A stretch of 64,000 nucleotides of DNA from Paenibacillus crassostreae. Lineage in GTDB: Bacteria; Bacillota; Bacilli; Paenibacillales; Paenibacillaceae. The position numbers were made by a program, and so were the translations under genes. Under the pieces are notes generated by a model that did no database searches, was not told the DNA's origin, and worked only from the letters and a program-made list of their open reading frames with translations. This document shows, piece by piece, positions 1 to 7,567 of this stretch; the first letter of the stretch is position 1; every line of letters begins with the position of its first letter. The stretch is taken from assembly GCF_001857945.1 (NCBI RefSeq), contig NZ_CP017770.1, positions 1,550,001 through 1,614,000 of the forward strand, given 5' to 3'.

Positions 1-216
1 ACAGAATCTGCAATATGTATCACAAAAATTAGTATAGTTAATATTACGTCCAATAACAAAAGTCGTGATCGGATCAGGATGCATTCGCTTCATTAGAATG
101 TCTGCTGTATATCCTAATTTCTCAATTTCATCACTTTCGAATAGCCTTACACCTTCTTCGAGGTTGATACGTTCACCCCGGACAGCCTTATCTAATATAC
201 GATCTACCGTATTCAT
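1..216 (-). CDS. mqnC: Cyclic dehypoxanthine futalosine synthase, N-terminal part (runs off the left edge)
   Basis: Only the first 72 codons are inside the window. They read MNTVDRILDKAVRGERINLE and continue to a NINYTNFCDTYCRFC stretch, the CX3CX2C cluster motif of a radical SAM enzyme in the form typical of MqnC. The family closes dehypoxanthine futalosine into its cyclic form in the futalosine route to menaquinone. The ATG at 216 is preceded by GGGAGG at good spacing. MqnE is the alternative radical SAM enzyme of this pathway, but its cysteine motif context differs. Presence of mqnC implies that the host makes menaquinone without the classical MenF-MenB route (inference). Confidence 0.85.
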   Translation of the reverse strand, partial: MNTVDRILDKAVRGERINLEEGVRLFESDEIEKLGYTADILMKRMHPDPITTFVIGRNINYTNFCDTYCRFC

Positions 217-291
217 AATGGAAACCTCCCATGATTTCAGTTATTTCTATGACTAAACATCTATATTCGTACATATTACCATATTATCATT

Positions 292-325
292 ACAAAAAAA
301 CAGCACCGTTATGAACGGTGCTGTT
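292..325 (-). terminator. Intrinsic terminator of the met operon
   Basis: Minus-strand transcript: AACAGCACCGTT, loop CATA, AACGGTGCTGTT-type partner, then a run of T. It begins only a few bases after the metC stop codon. Confidence 0.9.
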
Positions 326-327
326 CT

Positions 328-1503
328 TTAGTCCTCTTGGAGTGCTTGTTCAAGGTCATTAAGTAAATCATCAATATGTTCAAGTCCGACAGAGAAACGA
401 AGTAACCCATCCGTAATCCCCCGCTCCGAGCGTACTTCAAGCGGCATAGCAGCATGTGACATCATGGCTGGATAGGAAAGTATACTCTCAACAGCACCTA
501 GACTTACCGCAACTAACGGTAACTGAACTTTATTAAGTACTTTCTTCGCCCGTTCTCCTGAACCTACATCGAAGGATACTATCGCTCCATACCCAGTGGA
601 CTGTTTCTCATGAATTTCACGTCCCGGGTGATCAGATAAGCCTGGATAGAACACATTCGTAATATCCTTTCTTTCACTTAACCAAGTCGCTAGCTTTCCT
701 GCACTGATCTCACTTTGCTTCATGCGCGCTTCCAACGTCTTCATCCCACGTATAAGAAGCCAACTATCCTGTGGACCTAGCACGGTTCCAAGTCCATTCT
801 GTAATTGCTTAAGCTGGTTAGCTATGTCATCTGTTCTAGCGACAGCTAGCCCAGCTAATACATCACTATGTCCACTAAGAAATTTAGTAGCACTGTGCAG
901 TATAATATCAACTCCTAATTCGATAGGACGTTGATAGTAAGGTGTCATAAAAGTATTATCCAACATCGTTATAAGATTATGCTCTTTCGCCCAGTACGTA
1001 ACGGCAGCAACATCTGTAATCTTTAATGTAGGGTTAGATGGTGTCTCCATGTAAACCGCTTTTGTATTAGATTTCAGTGCGTTTTTCACCTGCTCGAGAT
1101 CTGTCATATCTACAAAGGTACTCTCAATTCCAAGTCTACTCAGAATGCTAGTTAATAGACGATAGGTCCCGCCATAAACGTCCTCTGTAACAATCATATG
1201 ATCCCCTGCAGATAACATCATAAAAGTACTTGAAATGGCTGCCATTCCAGAGGAATAAGCAAATCCTCTTACTCCACCTTCTAGCAAAGCAATATAATCT
1301 TCCAAAGCTTGGCGTGTAGGGTTACCCGAACGACTGTAATCATATTGTGGAGGGTTAAAGATATCTTCATGATGAAAGGTAGAAGCCTGATAAATTGGAA
1401 CACTTGAAGCTCCCGTTGTACGGTCAATTTCAGAACCGAAATGAAGCAATCGTGTTGCAAAATTCAAGTTTTTCATATTTTTACTTGATTGTTGATCTGT
1501 CAT
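328..1503 (-). CDS. metC: Cystathionine beta-lyase (Cys/Met metabolism PLP enzyme)
   Basis: A 391-residue member of the Cys/Met PLP-dependent family. It carries YDYSRSGNPTR, the SSGMAA phosphate-binding turn and the PLP lysine in HSATKFLSGHSD. The overall pattern (FHHEDIF near the N-terminus, SHAAMPLEVR near the C-terminus) resembles Bacillus MetC rather than MetI. It cleaves cystathionine to homocysteine. The gene starts 2 nt after the metI stop, with AAGGGGG as ribosome-binding site inside the end of metI, so the two are translationally close. It is the last gene of the SAM-riboswitch-controlled operon. Substrate assignment against gamma-synthase or gamma-lyase rests on similarity and gene order. 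Confidence 0.85.
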   Translation of the reverse strand: MTDQQSSKNMKNLNFATRLLHFGSEIDRTTGASSVPIYQASTFHHEDIFNPPQYDYSRSGNPTRQALEDYIALLEGGVRGFAYSSGMAAISSTFMMLSAGDHMIVTEDVYGGTYRLLTSILSRLGIESTFVDMTDLEQVKNALKSNTKAVYMETPSNPTLKITDVAAVTYWAKEHNLITMLDNTFMTPYYQRPIELGVDIILHSATKFLSGHSDVLAGLAVARTDDIANQLKQLQNGLGTVLGPQDSWLLIRGMKTLEARMKQSEISAGKLATWLSERKDITNVFYPGLSDHPGREIHEKQSTGYGAIVSFDVGSGERAKKVLNKVQLPLVAVSLGAVESILSYPAMMSHAAMPLEVRSERGITDGLLRFSVGLEHIDDLLNDLEQALQED

Positions 1504-1505
1504 CC

Positions 1506-2684
1506 TTAATTTCCCCCTTCAATTTCTTGACGAGCAGCATCTAATGCTCCACCAAGATCTGCAATCAAATCTTCTATATGTTCTATACCTACAGAGAAAC
1601 GAAGAAGAGTATCGTCTACACCAATGGCTTGGCGAATTTCTAGTGGAATATCAGCATGAGTTTGCACAGCAGGATAAGTCATCAGTGATTCCACACCTCC
1701 AAGGCTTTCCGCAAAGGCAATTAATTTAATATGTCTGAGTATCGGCTCAACATAACGGGCATCCTTCACCTTAAAAGAAAAAATCCCGGTATTCCCACTA
1801 CATTGTTCCTCTTGAATAACACGTCCTGGGTGATCTTTCAGATAAGGGTGAAACACTTCAGCAACTGCGACATGTGTTGTTAAGAATTCTGCTATCCGAA
1901 TCGCATTGCTCTCATGACGTTCCATACGAAGTGCTAATGTCTTCATCCCACGCATTAATTGATAAGAATCCGTGGGGCTAAGAACTGAACCAATCGAATT
2001 ATGTAAGAAGAACAACTCCTCAGACAATTCTTTTCCTTTAGTAACAATTAATCCTGCTAATACATCATTATGTCCACCCAAATATTTCGTTGCACTATGG
2101 ACTACAATGTCTGCACCTAATTCTATTGGGCGTTGGAATAAGGGGGTCATTAATGTATTGTCAACAATTGTAAGCAGTTGATGCTCGGAAGCCCATTTAC
2201 ATACAGCACGAATATCCGTGATCATCATTAATGGATTCGTTGGTGTCTCAATAAAAACTGCTTTTGTATTGGGACGTCTAGTGCTCTCCAATGCTTCCAA
2301 ATCATTAGTATCAACATAGGAAGCACTTACTCCAAATCTAGATAAAATCCGTTCCAATAAACGATAAGTTCCACCATACAAGTCTAAAGAGACAATCAAA
2401 TGATCACCTTGGCCGAATAGCGCAAAAACCGTTTGTAATGCTGCCATACCAGAGCTACAAGCAAAACCAGCATCGCCTGACTCTAACTCTGCAGCCGCAT
2501 CTTCCAATACTTTACGAGTTGGATTCTTGGTGCGAGAATAATCGAACCCTGTACTCTTACCTAATTGGGGATGACGAAAAGCTGTTGCTTGATAAATAGG
2601 GAAATTAACTGCACCTGTAACTGGTTCTTCCACCGACCCAATCTGTGCTAGCCTACTTTCTATTCTTAGACCTTTCTTAACCAT
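1506..2684 (-). CDS. metI: Cystathionine gamma-synthase / O-acylhomoserine thiolyase
   Basis: A 392-residue PLP enzyme of the Cys/Met family. The family motifs are FDYSRTKNPTR, CSSGMAALQ and the PLP lysine in HSATKYLGGHND. It joins acylhomoserine to cysteine (or sulfide), the step between metA and metC. The frame is open upstream to 2720, overlapping metA, but that ATG lacks a well-placed site. AGGAG directly after the metA stop sits 9 nt before the ATG at 2684, giving MVKKGLRIESRLAQIG, which aligns with family starts. I therefore use 2684, and the gene does not overlap metA. In Bacillus, metI and metC are likewise adjacent. Confidence 0.85.
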   Translation of the reverse strand: MVKKGLRIESRLAQIGSVEEPVTGAVNFPIYQATAFRHPQLGKSTGFDYSRTKNPTRKVLEDAAAELESGDAGFACSSGMAALQTVFALFGQGDHLIVSLDLYGGTYRLLERILSRFGVSASYVDTNDLEALESTRRPNTKAVFIETPTNPLMMITDIRAVCKWASEHQLLTIVDNTLMTPLFQRPIELGADIVVHSATKYLGGHNDVLAGLIVTKGKELSEELFFLHNSIGSVLSPTDSYQLMRGMKTLALRMERHESNAIRIAEFLTTHVAVAEVFHPYLKDHPGRVIQEEQCSGNTGIFSFKVKDARYVEPILRHIKLIAFAESLGGVESLMTYPAVQTHADIPLEIRQAIGVDDTLLRFSVGIEHIEDLIADLGGALDAARQEIEGGN

Positions 2685-2704
2685 ATCCAATCTCTCCTCA
2701 TCAC

Positions 2705-3640
2705 TTATATTTGGGGCCATATTTCCTTGGTTTCTTCAATATCATATGGTGTTTCTTGGTATACATAGTAATTCAGCCAATTGGCGAATAATAAACTTGC
2801 ATGTGCTCGCCATCTAGCAGGCGGGACTTTATTAGGATCATCATTCGGGTAATAATGTCTTGGAATTTCGATATCTAACCCTTTGTTTATATCACGATCA
2901 TATTCCCATTTCAATGAAAGTGGATCATATTCTGAATGACCTGTGACAAAGATCTGCTTACCATCTTTTGTCGCCACAAGATACACGCCTGCTTCTTCTG
3001 ATTCTGACAGAATTTCTAATTCATCAATTCCTTCTATATCCTCGCGACGGACTTCTGTATGCCGTGAATGTGGAACATGAAACAATTCATCAAAACCTCT
3101 GAGTAATTTCACTTTAGGCTGGTTAATCGTATGCTCAAATACACCGAATATTTTCTCATCTACATCCCATTTAGGAACACCAAAGTGATAGTATAATCCT
3201 GCTTGTGATGCCCAACAGATATGAAGTGTTGATGTAACATGTGTCTTACTCCAATCGAATATTTCAAGTAACTCATCCCAATAATTAACATCTTCGAACT
3301 CCATTTTCTCAACAGGTGCGCCAGTAATAATCAGACCATCAAATCGACTATTCTTCACTTCTTCAAACGTTTTATAGAATGTTCTTAAGTATTCCTCAGA
3401 TGTATTCTTGGACACATGAGTACTTGGGTGTAACAATACAATATCCACTTGAAGCGGTGAATTTCCGAGTAAACGAAGTAATTGTGTCTCCGTTGTCTCC
3501 TTCGTAGGCATCAAGTTCAAGATTGCTATCTTTAGAGGACGAATGTCTTGTTGGTACGCAAGGCTTTCATCCATGACGAATATGTTCTCCCCATTGAGAA
3601 TCTCTTTCGCTGGTAACAAGTCTGGAATTTTAATTGGCAT
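2705..3640 (-). CDS. metA: Homoserine O-acyltransferase MetA
   Basis: A 311-residue MetA family protein of the usual length, starting [20 protein letters not shown]. Landmarks are [11 protein letters not shown], the nucleophile cysteine in [10 protein letters not shown], and [11 protein letters not shown]. It acylates homoserine in the first committed step of methionine synthesis; Firmicute members mostly use acetyl-CoA although annotated as succinyltransferases. The frame is open upstream to 3688, but AAAGGAG lies 11 nt before the ATG at 3640 and the extra 16 residues fall in a repeat-derived leader. First gene of the operon, behind a SAM-I riboswitch, so transcription should drop when SAM is plentiful. 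Confidence 0.92.
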   Translation of the reverse strand: MPIKIPDLLPAKEILNGENIFVMDESLAYQQDIRPLKIAILNLMPTKETTETQLLRLLGNSPLQVDIVLLHPSTHVSKNTSEEYLRTFYKTFEEVKNSRFDGLIITGAPVEKMEFEDVNYWDELLEIFDWSKTHVTSTLHICWASQAGLYYHFGVPKWDVDEKIFGVFEHTINQPKVKLLRGFDELFHVPHSRHTEVRREDIEGIDELEILSESEEAGVYLVATKDGKQIFVTGHSEYDPLSLKWEYDRDINKGLDIEIPRHYYPNDDPNKVPPARWRAHASLLFANWLNYYVYQETPYDIEETKEIWPQI

Positions 3641-3675
3641 TCTAATTTCACTCCTTTGGATATTATCGTTAAACT

Positions 3676-3762
3676 GAATAAATTTCATAATTACGCAAAC
3701 CGCATTTAGATAAGACTATATAGACTCTATTTAAGCTACATCAGCGATTATGAAATTGATTC
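3676..3762. repeat. Inverted-repeat element, long-loop copy (family 2)
   Basis: Two 16-bp arms, 3676-3691 and 3747-3762, are complementary except at one position and enclose about 55 bp. The left arm plus the next bases (TTTCATAATTACG, then AAAC) recur at 47922-47963 with a short loop. The element lies between the riboswitch terminator and the metA ribosome-binding site. No coding capacity. Confidence 0.6.
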
Positions 3763-3771
3763 CTGAATAAA

Positions 3772-3963
3772 CAAAAAGACCTTATTCCATTGGAAATATT
3801 CCATTGGAGAAAGGTCATATCGTTAATCTATGTGCCTTTCTCATCTCTCAAGAAGGATTTGTTTGGAATTCCAACAAATCTTCCTGCAAGAATTAGCACC
3901 GTGCGTTTGTAACGCCGGTTGCCGGGTTTCATCGGGCCTGTCCCTCCACCTGCTCTTGATAAG
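3772..3963 (-). promoter_or_regulatory. SAM-I riboswitch (S-box) with terminator, upstream of metA
   Basis: On the minus strand the aptamer runs 3963 to 3840. It contains the S-box core (GTGGAGGGAC, GGCCCGATGAAACCCGGCAA) and a GGTGCTAATTC segment. The closing P1 helix is CTTATC with GATGAG. The expression platform is a terminator at 3772-3816 (GACCTT...AAGGTC outer stem followed by five T). The class switches transcription off when SAM binds. It controls metA-metI-metC. Confidence 0.95.
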
Positions 3964-3993
3964 AAAAAACTTGTTAACTAGTCAATGATAATG

Positions 3994-4023
3994 ATTATAG
4001 ACCTGTATCAGATACCGATTGAA
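3994..4023 (-). promoter_or_regulatory. Probable sigma-A promoter of the met operon
   Basis: TATAAT (3994-3999) with a weak -35 TTCAAT (4018-4023), spacing 18. The predicted start lies just before the SAM-I aptamer. The -10 overlaps a Fur-like palindrome, TGATAATGATTATAG at 3986-4000. Confidence 0.55.
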
Positions 4024-4194
4024 CATCATTATCTCGCTAATTAGTAATATTTAGTTTTGGATATTATCATTATTATACATGTTTTATTCACTTACGCAAG
4101 AAGAGGACTTTCTTTTCATTAAACTAATATTTGGTTCACACCCTTAACTGACCATTCCCATATGCTATAGCTGAAGGGAAACCTGTATTTCTTC

Positions 4195-4223
4195 TTGAAA
4201 GGATGTTTACAGGACGTTATACT
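4195..4223 (+). promoter_or_regulatory. Sigma-A promoter of the corA leader
   Basis: TTGAAA (4195-4200), 17-bp spacer, TATACT (4218-4223). Near-consensus. The predicted start near 4230 leaves about 250 nt of leader before corA. Confidence 0.75.
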
Positions 4224-4258
4224 AGACAAGTGCTAAAAACTAATCATAAAGAGGTGAG

Positions 4259-4364
4259 ATGGAGAATGGACGGCGACCCGAGGCCCAAGCTAATTGGACT
4301 TGTATTACAATTGCATAGGACTAGATTCAGCCTATTAATAGAGGGTGTAATTCATTCTTTCCAT
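4259..4364 (+). ncRNA. Candidate structured leader RNA upstream of corA
   Basis: Nested helices can be drawn by eye. ATGGAGAATG (4259-4268) pairs with CATTC-TT-TCCAT (4353-4364), ten pairs with a two-base bulge. Inside, ATTACA (4304-4309) pairs with TGTAAT (4346-4351), and ATAGG (4315-4319) with CCTAT (4331-4335). AGAGGG near 4340 could alternatively pair with CCCTCT near 4379. It does not show the conserved M-box (Mg2+) core, so no known family is assigned. It overlaps the small ORF at 4266, so the fold may be read by a translating ribosome. Confidence 0.4.
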
Positions 4365-4373
4365 ACTCGATAA
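4266..4373 (+). CDS. Putative 35-residue leader peptide of corA (Asp/Pro-rich start)
   Basis: A 35-codon ORF beginning MDGDPRPKLIGLVLQLHRTR and ending at TAA 4371-4373. GAGGTG (4251-4256), within AAAGAGGTGA, lies 9 nt before the ATG, and a near-consensus promoter lies 40 nt upstream of that. The first residues alternate Asp and Pro (D2, D4, P5, P7), recalling the MgtL leader of enterobacteria, whose acidic/proline start makes ribosomes unstable when Mg2+ is low. The next gene is a CorA magnesium transporter. I recognise no family for the peptide itself. That it acts as a Mg2+-sensing leader is inference. It may instead be a short functional peptide or a chance ORF. Confidence 0.55.
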   Translation: MDGDPRPKLIGLVLQLHRTRFSLLIEGVIHSFHTR

Positions 4374-4481
4374 GTAACCCCTCTTACAATAAATTATCTA
4401 TAAAGATAGCGCTGATCTCTTTTCTACGCGTATACCATACGTACCCATGATTACTTATGGGATGAAGGAGTGAGAATTAAG

Positions 4482-5417
4482 ATGAAAATTCGGATGGTTA
4501 ATTCAGGAGTATTTACTCCTATAGACGACATTCAAGCAACACTAACTGCCCCTGAGCAAGGATTCTACTGGATTGACGCTGATGCAGAGGATCTAAATAT
4601 TCTGCAGCCTCTCTTTTCCTTACACGACTTAGCTGTAGAGGACTGTCTTAGTGAAGAGGAACAACGCCCCAAAATTGAAATTTATGAAGATCATTATTTC
4701 ATTGTTATTAACAGCATCCGTTTTGATGACGAGGAAATTTTCCTACGTTCCCTCAGCGTATTCTTAGGTAGAAATTATATTATTACAGTTACGAATCAAA
4801 AGATAAATGAGCTCCGCACACTCAAGCCTATCCTATGGGAACAAGAGGTAAGCGAACCTGACCGATTCTTATATCTACTGATTGACTTAGTTGTCGATAA
4901 CTATTTCTCCGTAGGTGATCGGATCGAGGCCAAAATTGAAAAATTGGAAGAAGATATTCTTATGCATACTAAGAAGTCTCATCTTATTGAGATTATTGGA
5001 CTTCGCAGTGAAATATTATGGTTAAAAAAGGTTCTAGGTCCACAGAAGGAAGTCATCAATATTCTAAATAAGAAGGATCTTCGACTGATCGATGATCAAT
5101 TGCAGAAATACTTCAGCGACATTTATGAAAATGCAGTGAAAATCGCAGAAACTTTTGAAACCTATCGCGATCTTATGGGCAACTTACGCGAAGCTTATCA
5201 GTCCAGTATTGCTAACCGTGCCAACGAGATCATGAGGGTATTTACAGCCATAACAACCATTTTTATTCCATTAACACTTATTACAGGAATATACGGGATG
5301 AACTTTACCAATATGCCTGAATTGGATATGAAGTACGGATATTTCATGATCATCGGAATTATGGCAACATTGGGTTTTGGGATGTTTCTTATTTTCCGCA
5401 AAAAAGATTGGATTTAA
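4482..5417 (+). CDS. corA: CorA family magnesium transporter
   Basis: A 311-residue CorA protein with an acidic cytosolic N-terminal domain, a long helical stalk (about residues 130-250) and two C-terminal membrane helices. The signature GIYGMNF ends the first helix, the selectivity loop of the pentameric channel, and the second helix is followed by RKKDWI. It imports Mg2+ (possibly also Co2+ or Ni2+). A GTG at 4470 is in frame but forms part of the ribosome-binding region AAGGAGTG, which is correctly spaced for ATG 4482. It stands alone, convergent with the HRDC gene, after a 250-nt leader with a small ORF. Confidence 0.93.
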   Translation: MKIRMVNSGVFTPIDDIQATLTAPEQGFYWIDADAEDLNILQPLFSLHDLAVEDCLSEEEQRPKIEIYEDHYFIVINSIRFDDEEIFLRSLSVFLGRNYIITVTNQKINELRTLKPILWEQEVSEPDRFLYLLIDLVVDNYFSVGDRIEAKIEKLEEDILMHTKKSHLIEIIGLRSEILWLKKVLGPQKEVINILNKKDLRLIDDQLQKYFSDIYENAVKIAETFETYRDLMGNLREAYQSSIANRANEIMRVFTAITTIFIPLTLITGIYGMNFTNMPELDMKYGYFMIIGIMATLGFGMFLIFRKKDWI

Positions 5418-5425
5418 CTCTATAC

Positions 5426-5470
5426 AAAAAGGACGAAAGAAGCTCCTTCTGGAGAATCCTTCGTCCTTTT
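5426..5470. terminator. Bidirectional terminator between corA and the HRDC gene
   Basis: AAAAGGACGAA ... TTCGTCCTTTT stem with A and T tracts on both sides, serving the convergent genes. Confidence 0.9.
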
Positions 5471-5478
5471 ATCATTAT

Positions 5479-6492
5479 TTAACCTACGCTCCGTCTAAAT
5501 CCTTGATTACGACGGAATTGAATACGAATCATACGAATACGTTCATAACATAAATCAATATTATCTTTGGCAACCGAATCATTATCCCCACCATATACTC
5601 TCTGGAGAACCGGTTTCAATAAATTGTCTCCCAATTCTTCAAATGCTGACCATACAGCTATCTGCTCATCCTTTGGCATTTCCCGTAATTCATGTTGTAT
5701 AAGCTGTTCTGTATCATATCCTTCTTTCTCTAGTTCTTCCAATGCTTCAACGATTTCTTTGCGTGGAGATCCACAATCTTGTTCTAACTGTTCTAAATTC
5801 TTCCCTGCTACTATGCCGGTTAACAAAGTCCGACGTATTCTATATTGATTAAGTTCCTGTTGATATTTCTGTTCCTTTTGTTTGTACACCCAAGCCATGA
5901 ATATCTCTTCATCTAATTCAGTGTATACCCAATTCAATGGGTAGGTATGCTTACGTTCCAATTTAGCAGTTATCTCTATAATTTCAGCGCCATATTCACT
6001 AGCTTTAGTCTGACCCACTCCAGGAAGCTGCATTAGTTCATCAACATGCTGCGGAATATAAGCACTGATTAATCGAAGCAACTTATTACTAGCGATAAAA
6101 TAGGGTGCTTTGCGTTCAGATATAGCTCGTCTACGTCTCCATGCACATAACTCGGCATATAGATTCTCATCTGAATGTAGCTCACTATAACAATACAATT
6201 TCTGAATAGTTTGTCCGCGTGAGCGTATCTCATCATCTTCATGAAATATTCCTTGAATAAGTGGGCGGTACCCTTCTCCAAGTTTGCTCGCAAGGCCATG
6301 GCGATAGATGAAAAGTAGCTCATCCCATGATACTCCTTCATACCATGATGAATCATTAAGATCCCCATCCAGAAGGATATCTCTCCATCCTAAATGCCAT
6401 AGCCCCTCTTCCTCACCAATCCATATTTGCGCGACTGCCTCTTCATCACTTCCAGACCTTTTGGTCAAACGATTCATAAACACAATCTGCAT
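5479..6492 (-). CDS. HRDC domain-containing protein
   Basis: A 337-residue protein. An HRDC nucleic-acid-binding domain lies at about residues 105-175; its recognisable part is ELCAWRRRRAISERKAPYFI followed by LMQLPGVGQTKASEYG. The C-terminal half (residues 180-337) is helical and charged and resembles the helix-turn-helix-like tail of RecQ-associated proteins, but there is no helicase motif. AGGAG lies 8 nt before ATG 6492, so the in-frame GTG at 6501 is not used. Role unknown; an accessory function in recombination or RNA handling is a guess. The true RecQ of the window (56746-58611) has its own HRDC. Confidence 0.7.
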   Translation of the reverse strand: MQIVFMNRLTKRSGSDEEAVAQIWIGEEEGLWHLGWRDILLDGDLNDSSWYEGVSWDELLFIYRHGLASKLGEGYRPLIQGIFHEDDEIRSRGQTIQKLYCYSELHSDENLYAELCAWRRRRAISERKAPYFIASNKLLRLISAYIPQHVDELMQLPGVGQTKASEYGAEIIEITAKLERKHTYPLNWVYTELDEEIFMAWVYKQKEQKYQQELNQYRIRRTLLTGIVAGKNLEQLEQDCGSPRKEIVEALEELEKEGYDTEQLIQHELREMPKDEQIAVWSAFEELGDNLLKPVLQRVYGGDNDSVAKDNIDLCYERIRMIRIQFRRNQGFRRSVG

Positions 6493-6530
6493 CACGAACA
6501 CTCCTACAATGTAATCAGCATAACATATAC

Positions 6531-6570
6531 AAAAAAAGCACCCCTCTTACAATAAAGTAAGAGAGGTGCT
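6531..6570 (-). terminator. Terminator of the fructokinase gene
   Basis: AGCACCTCTCTTAC and GTAAGAGGGGTGCT arms around a TTTATT-like loop, followed by seven T on the minus strand. Confidence 0.9.
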
Positions 6571-6660
6571 TCCTCTGTTAACACTTGTTATTCTGTTATC
6601 CTTATAATACCATATGTTATGTTATCGTCAATCACAATCTGATCGAGCAACCTGCATGTC

Positions 6661-7542
6661 TCAGACTTCATCCAATGCCAATCTAGCTAGCGCTAATGCA
6701 CCACATAATCCTGCATTATCGCCTAATTGAGGAGAGACAATATACTGTTCTATATCACTATCGATTGCAGCATGCTGTACATAACCATTTAACAAGCTGC
6801 GAAGTTCGCGATGAATTAGAGGAAAAAGTTGCTCTTGCTTCATAACGCCACCGCCCATAATGATCTTTTGCGGGGAAAGTATCAATATATAGTTCATTAA
6901 AGCTTGTGCTAAATAATATGCTTCCATCTCCCACGCTGGGTGATCCTTACCTAATTCAACCCCTTGCAACCCCCATCGGTGACTGATCGCTGGACCTGCT
7001 GCAAGCCCTTCCAAGCAATCAGCATGATAAGGACATGTTCCCTCGTACGAATCTTCAGGATGACGACGGACCATGATATGACCCATTTCAGGATGAGATA
7101 GACCATGTAGCATTTGCCCATTAACGACAGCACCAGCCCCTATGCCTGTACCAACGGTAACATATATACAACTATCCAGGCCTTGTCCAGCACCCCATAA
7201 ATGTTCACCCAAGGCTGCACCATTCACATCTGTATCGAATCCTATGGGTACATTAAATTTTGATTTCATAAATTCCACAATATTATATTGACTCCAAAAA
7301 GGCTTGGGTGTTGTTGTTATACATCCATATGTAGGGCTACTTTTAATCGGATCAATGGGTCCAAATGAACCTACACCAATAGCATCTATTTCTTGTCCAG
7401 TAAAGAAAGATTCCACTTGAGCCATCGTCTCATCAGGTGTTGTTGTTGGAAAACTGATTCTTTCTTTAATTTTACCATCTTTCGTACCTATCCCACAGAC
7501 AAATTTAGTTCCACCAGCTTCAATCGCTCCTAATAACCCCAT
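6661..7542 (-). CDS. ROK family fructokinase
   Basis: A 293-residue ROK sugar kinase. The N-terminal ATP-binding motif is GAIEAGGTKFVCGIG, the catalytic Asp lies in GFDTDVNGAALGE, and the ROK zinc site is HPEMGH followed by CPYHADCLEG. The His/Cys pattern with PF[WY]xxY (here PFWSQYNIVEF) is typical of fructokinases such as Bacillus GmuE/YdhR, rather than glucokinase. It phosphorylates fructose (perhaps also mannose) with ATP in the cytosol. AAAGGGG precedes the ATG. It stands alone between terminators. The window also has manA (52950), which would feed the same hexose-phosphate pool. Confidence 0.85.
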   Translation of the reverse strand: MGLLGAIEAGGTKFVCGIGTKDGKIKERISFPTTTPDETMAQVESFFTGQEIDAIGVGSFGPIDPIKSSPTYGCITTTPKPFWSQYNIVEFMKSKFNVPIGFDTDVNGAALGEHLWGAGQGLDSCIYVTVGTGIGAGAVVNGQMLHGLSHPEMGHIMVRRHPEDSYEGTCPYHADCLEGLAAGPAISHRWGLQGVELGKDHPAWEMEAYYLAQALMNYILILSPQKIIMGGGVMKQEQLFPLIHRELRSLLNGYVQHAAIDSDIEQYIVSPQLGDNAGLCGALALARLALDEV

Positions 7543-7567
7543 GGTTTATGCATCCCCTTTTATTTAA

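Noticed and set aside
3641..3688. Longer metA start
   Set aside because: The ribosome-binding site fits ATG 3640, family proteins start at MPIKIP, and the extra codons lie in a repeat.
4230..4481. M-box (ykoK) magnesium riboswitch upstream of corA
   Set aside because: AGGTGAG- and GTGCTAAA-like words occur but in the wrong order and without the conserved core.
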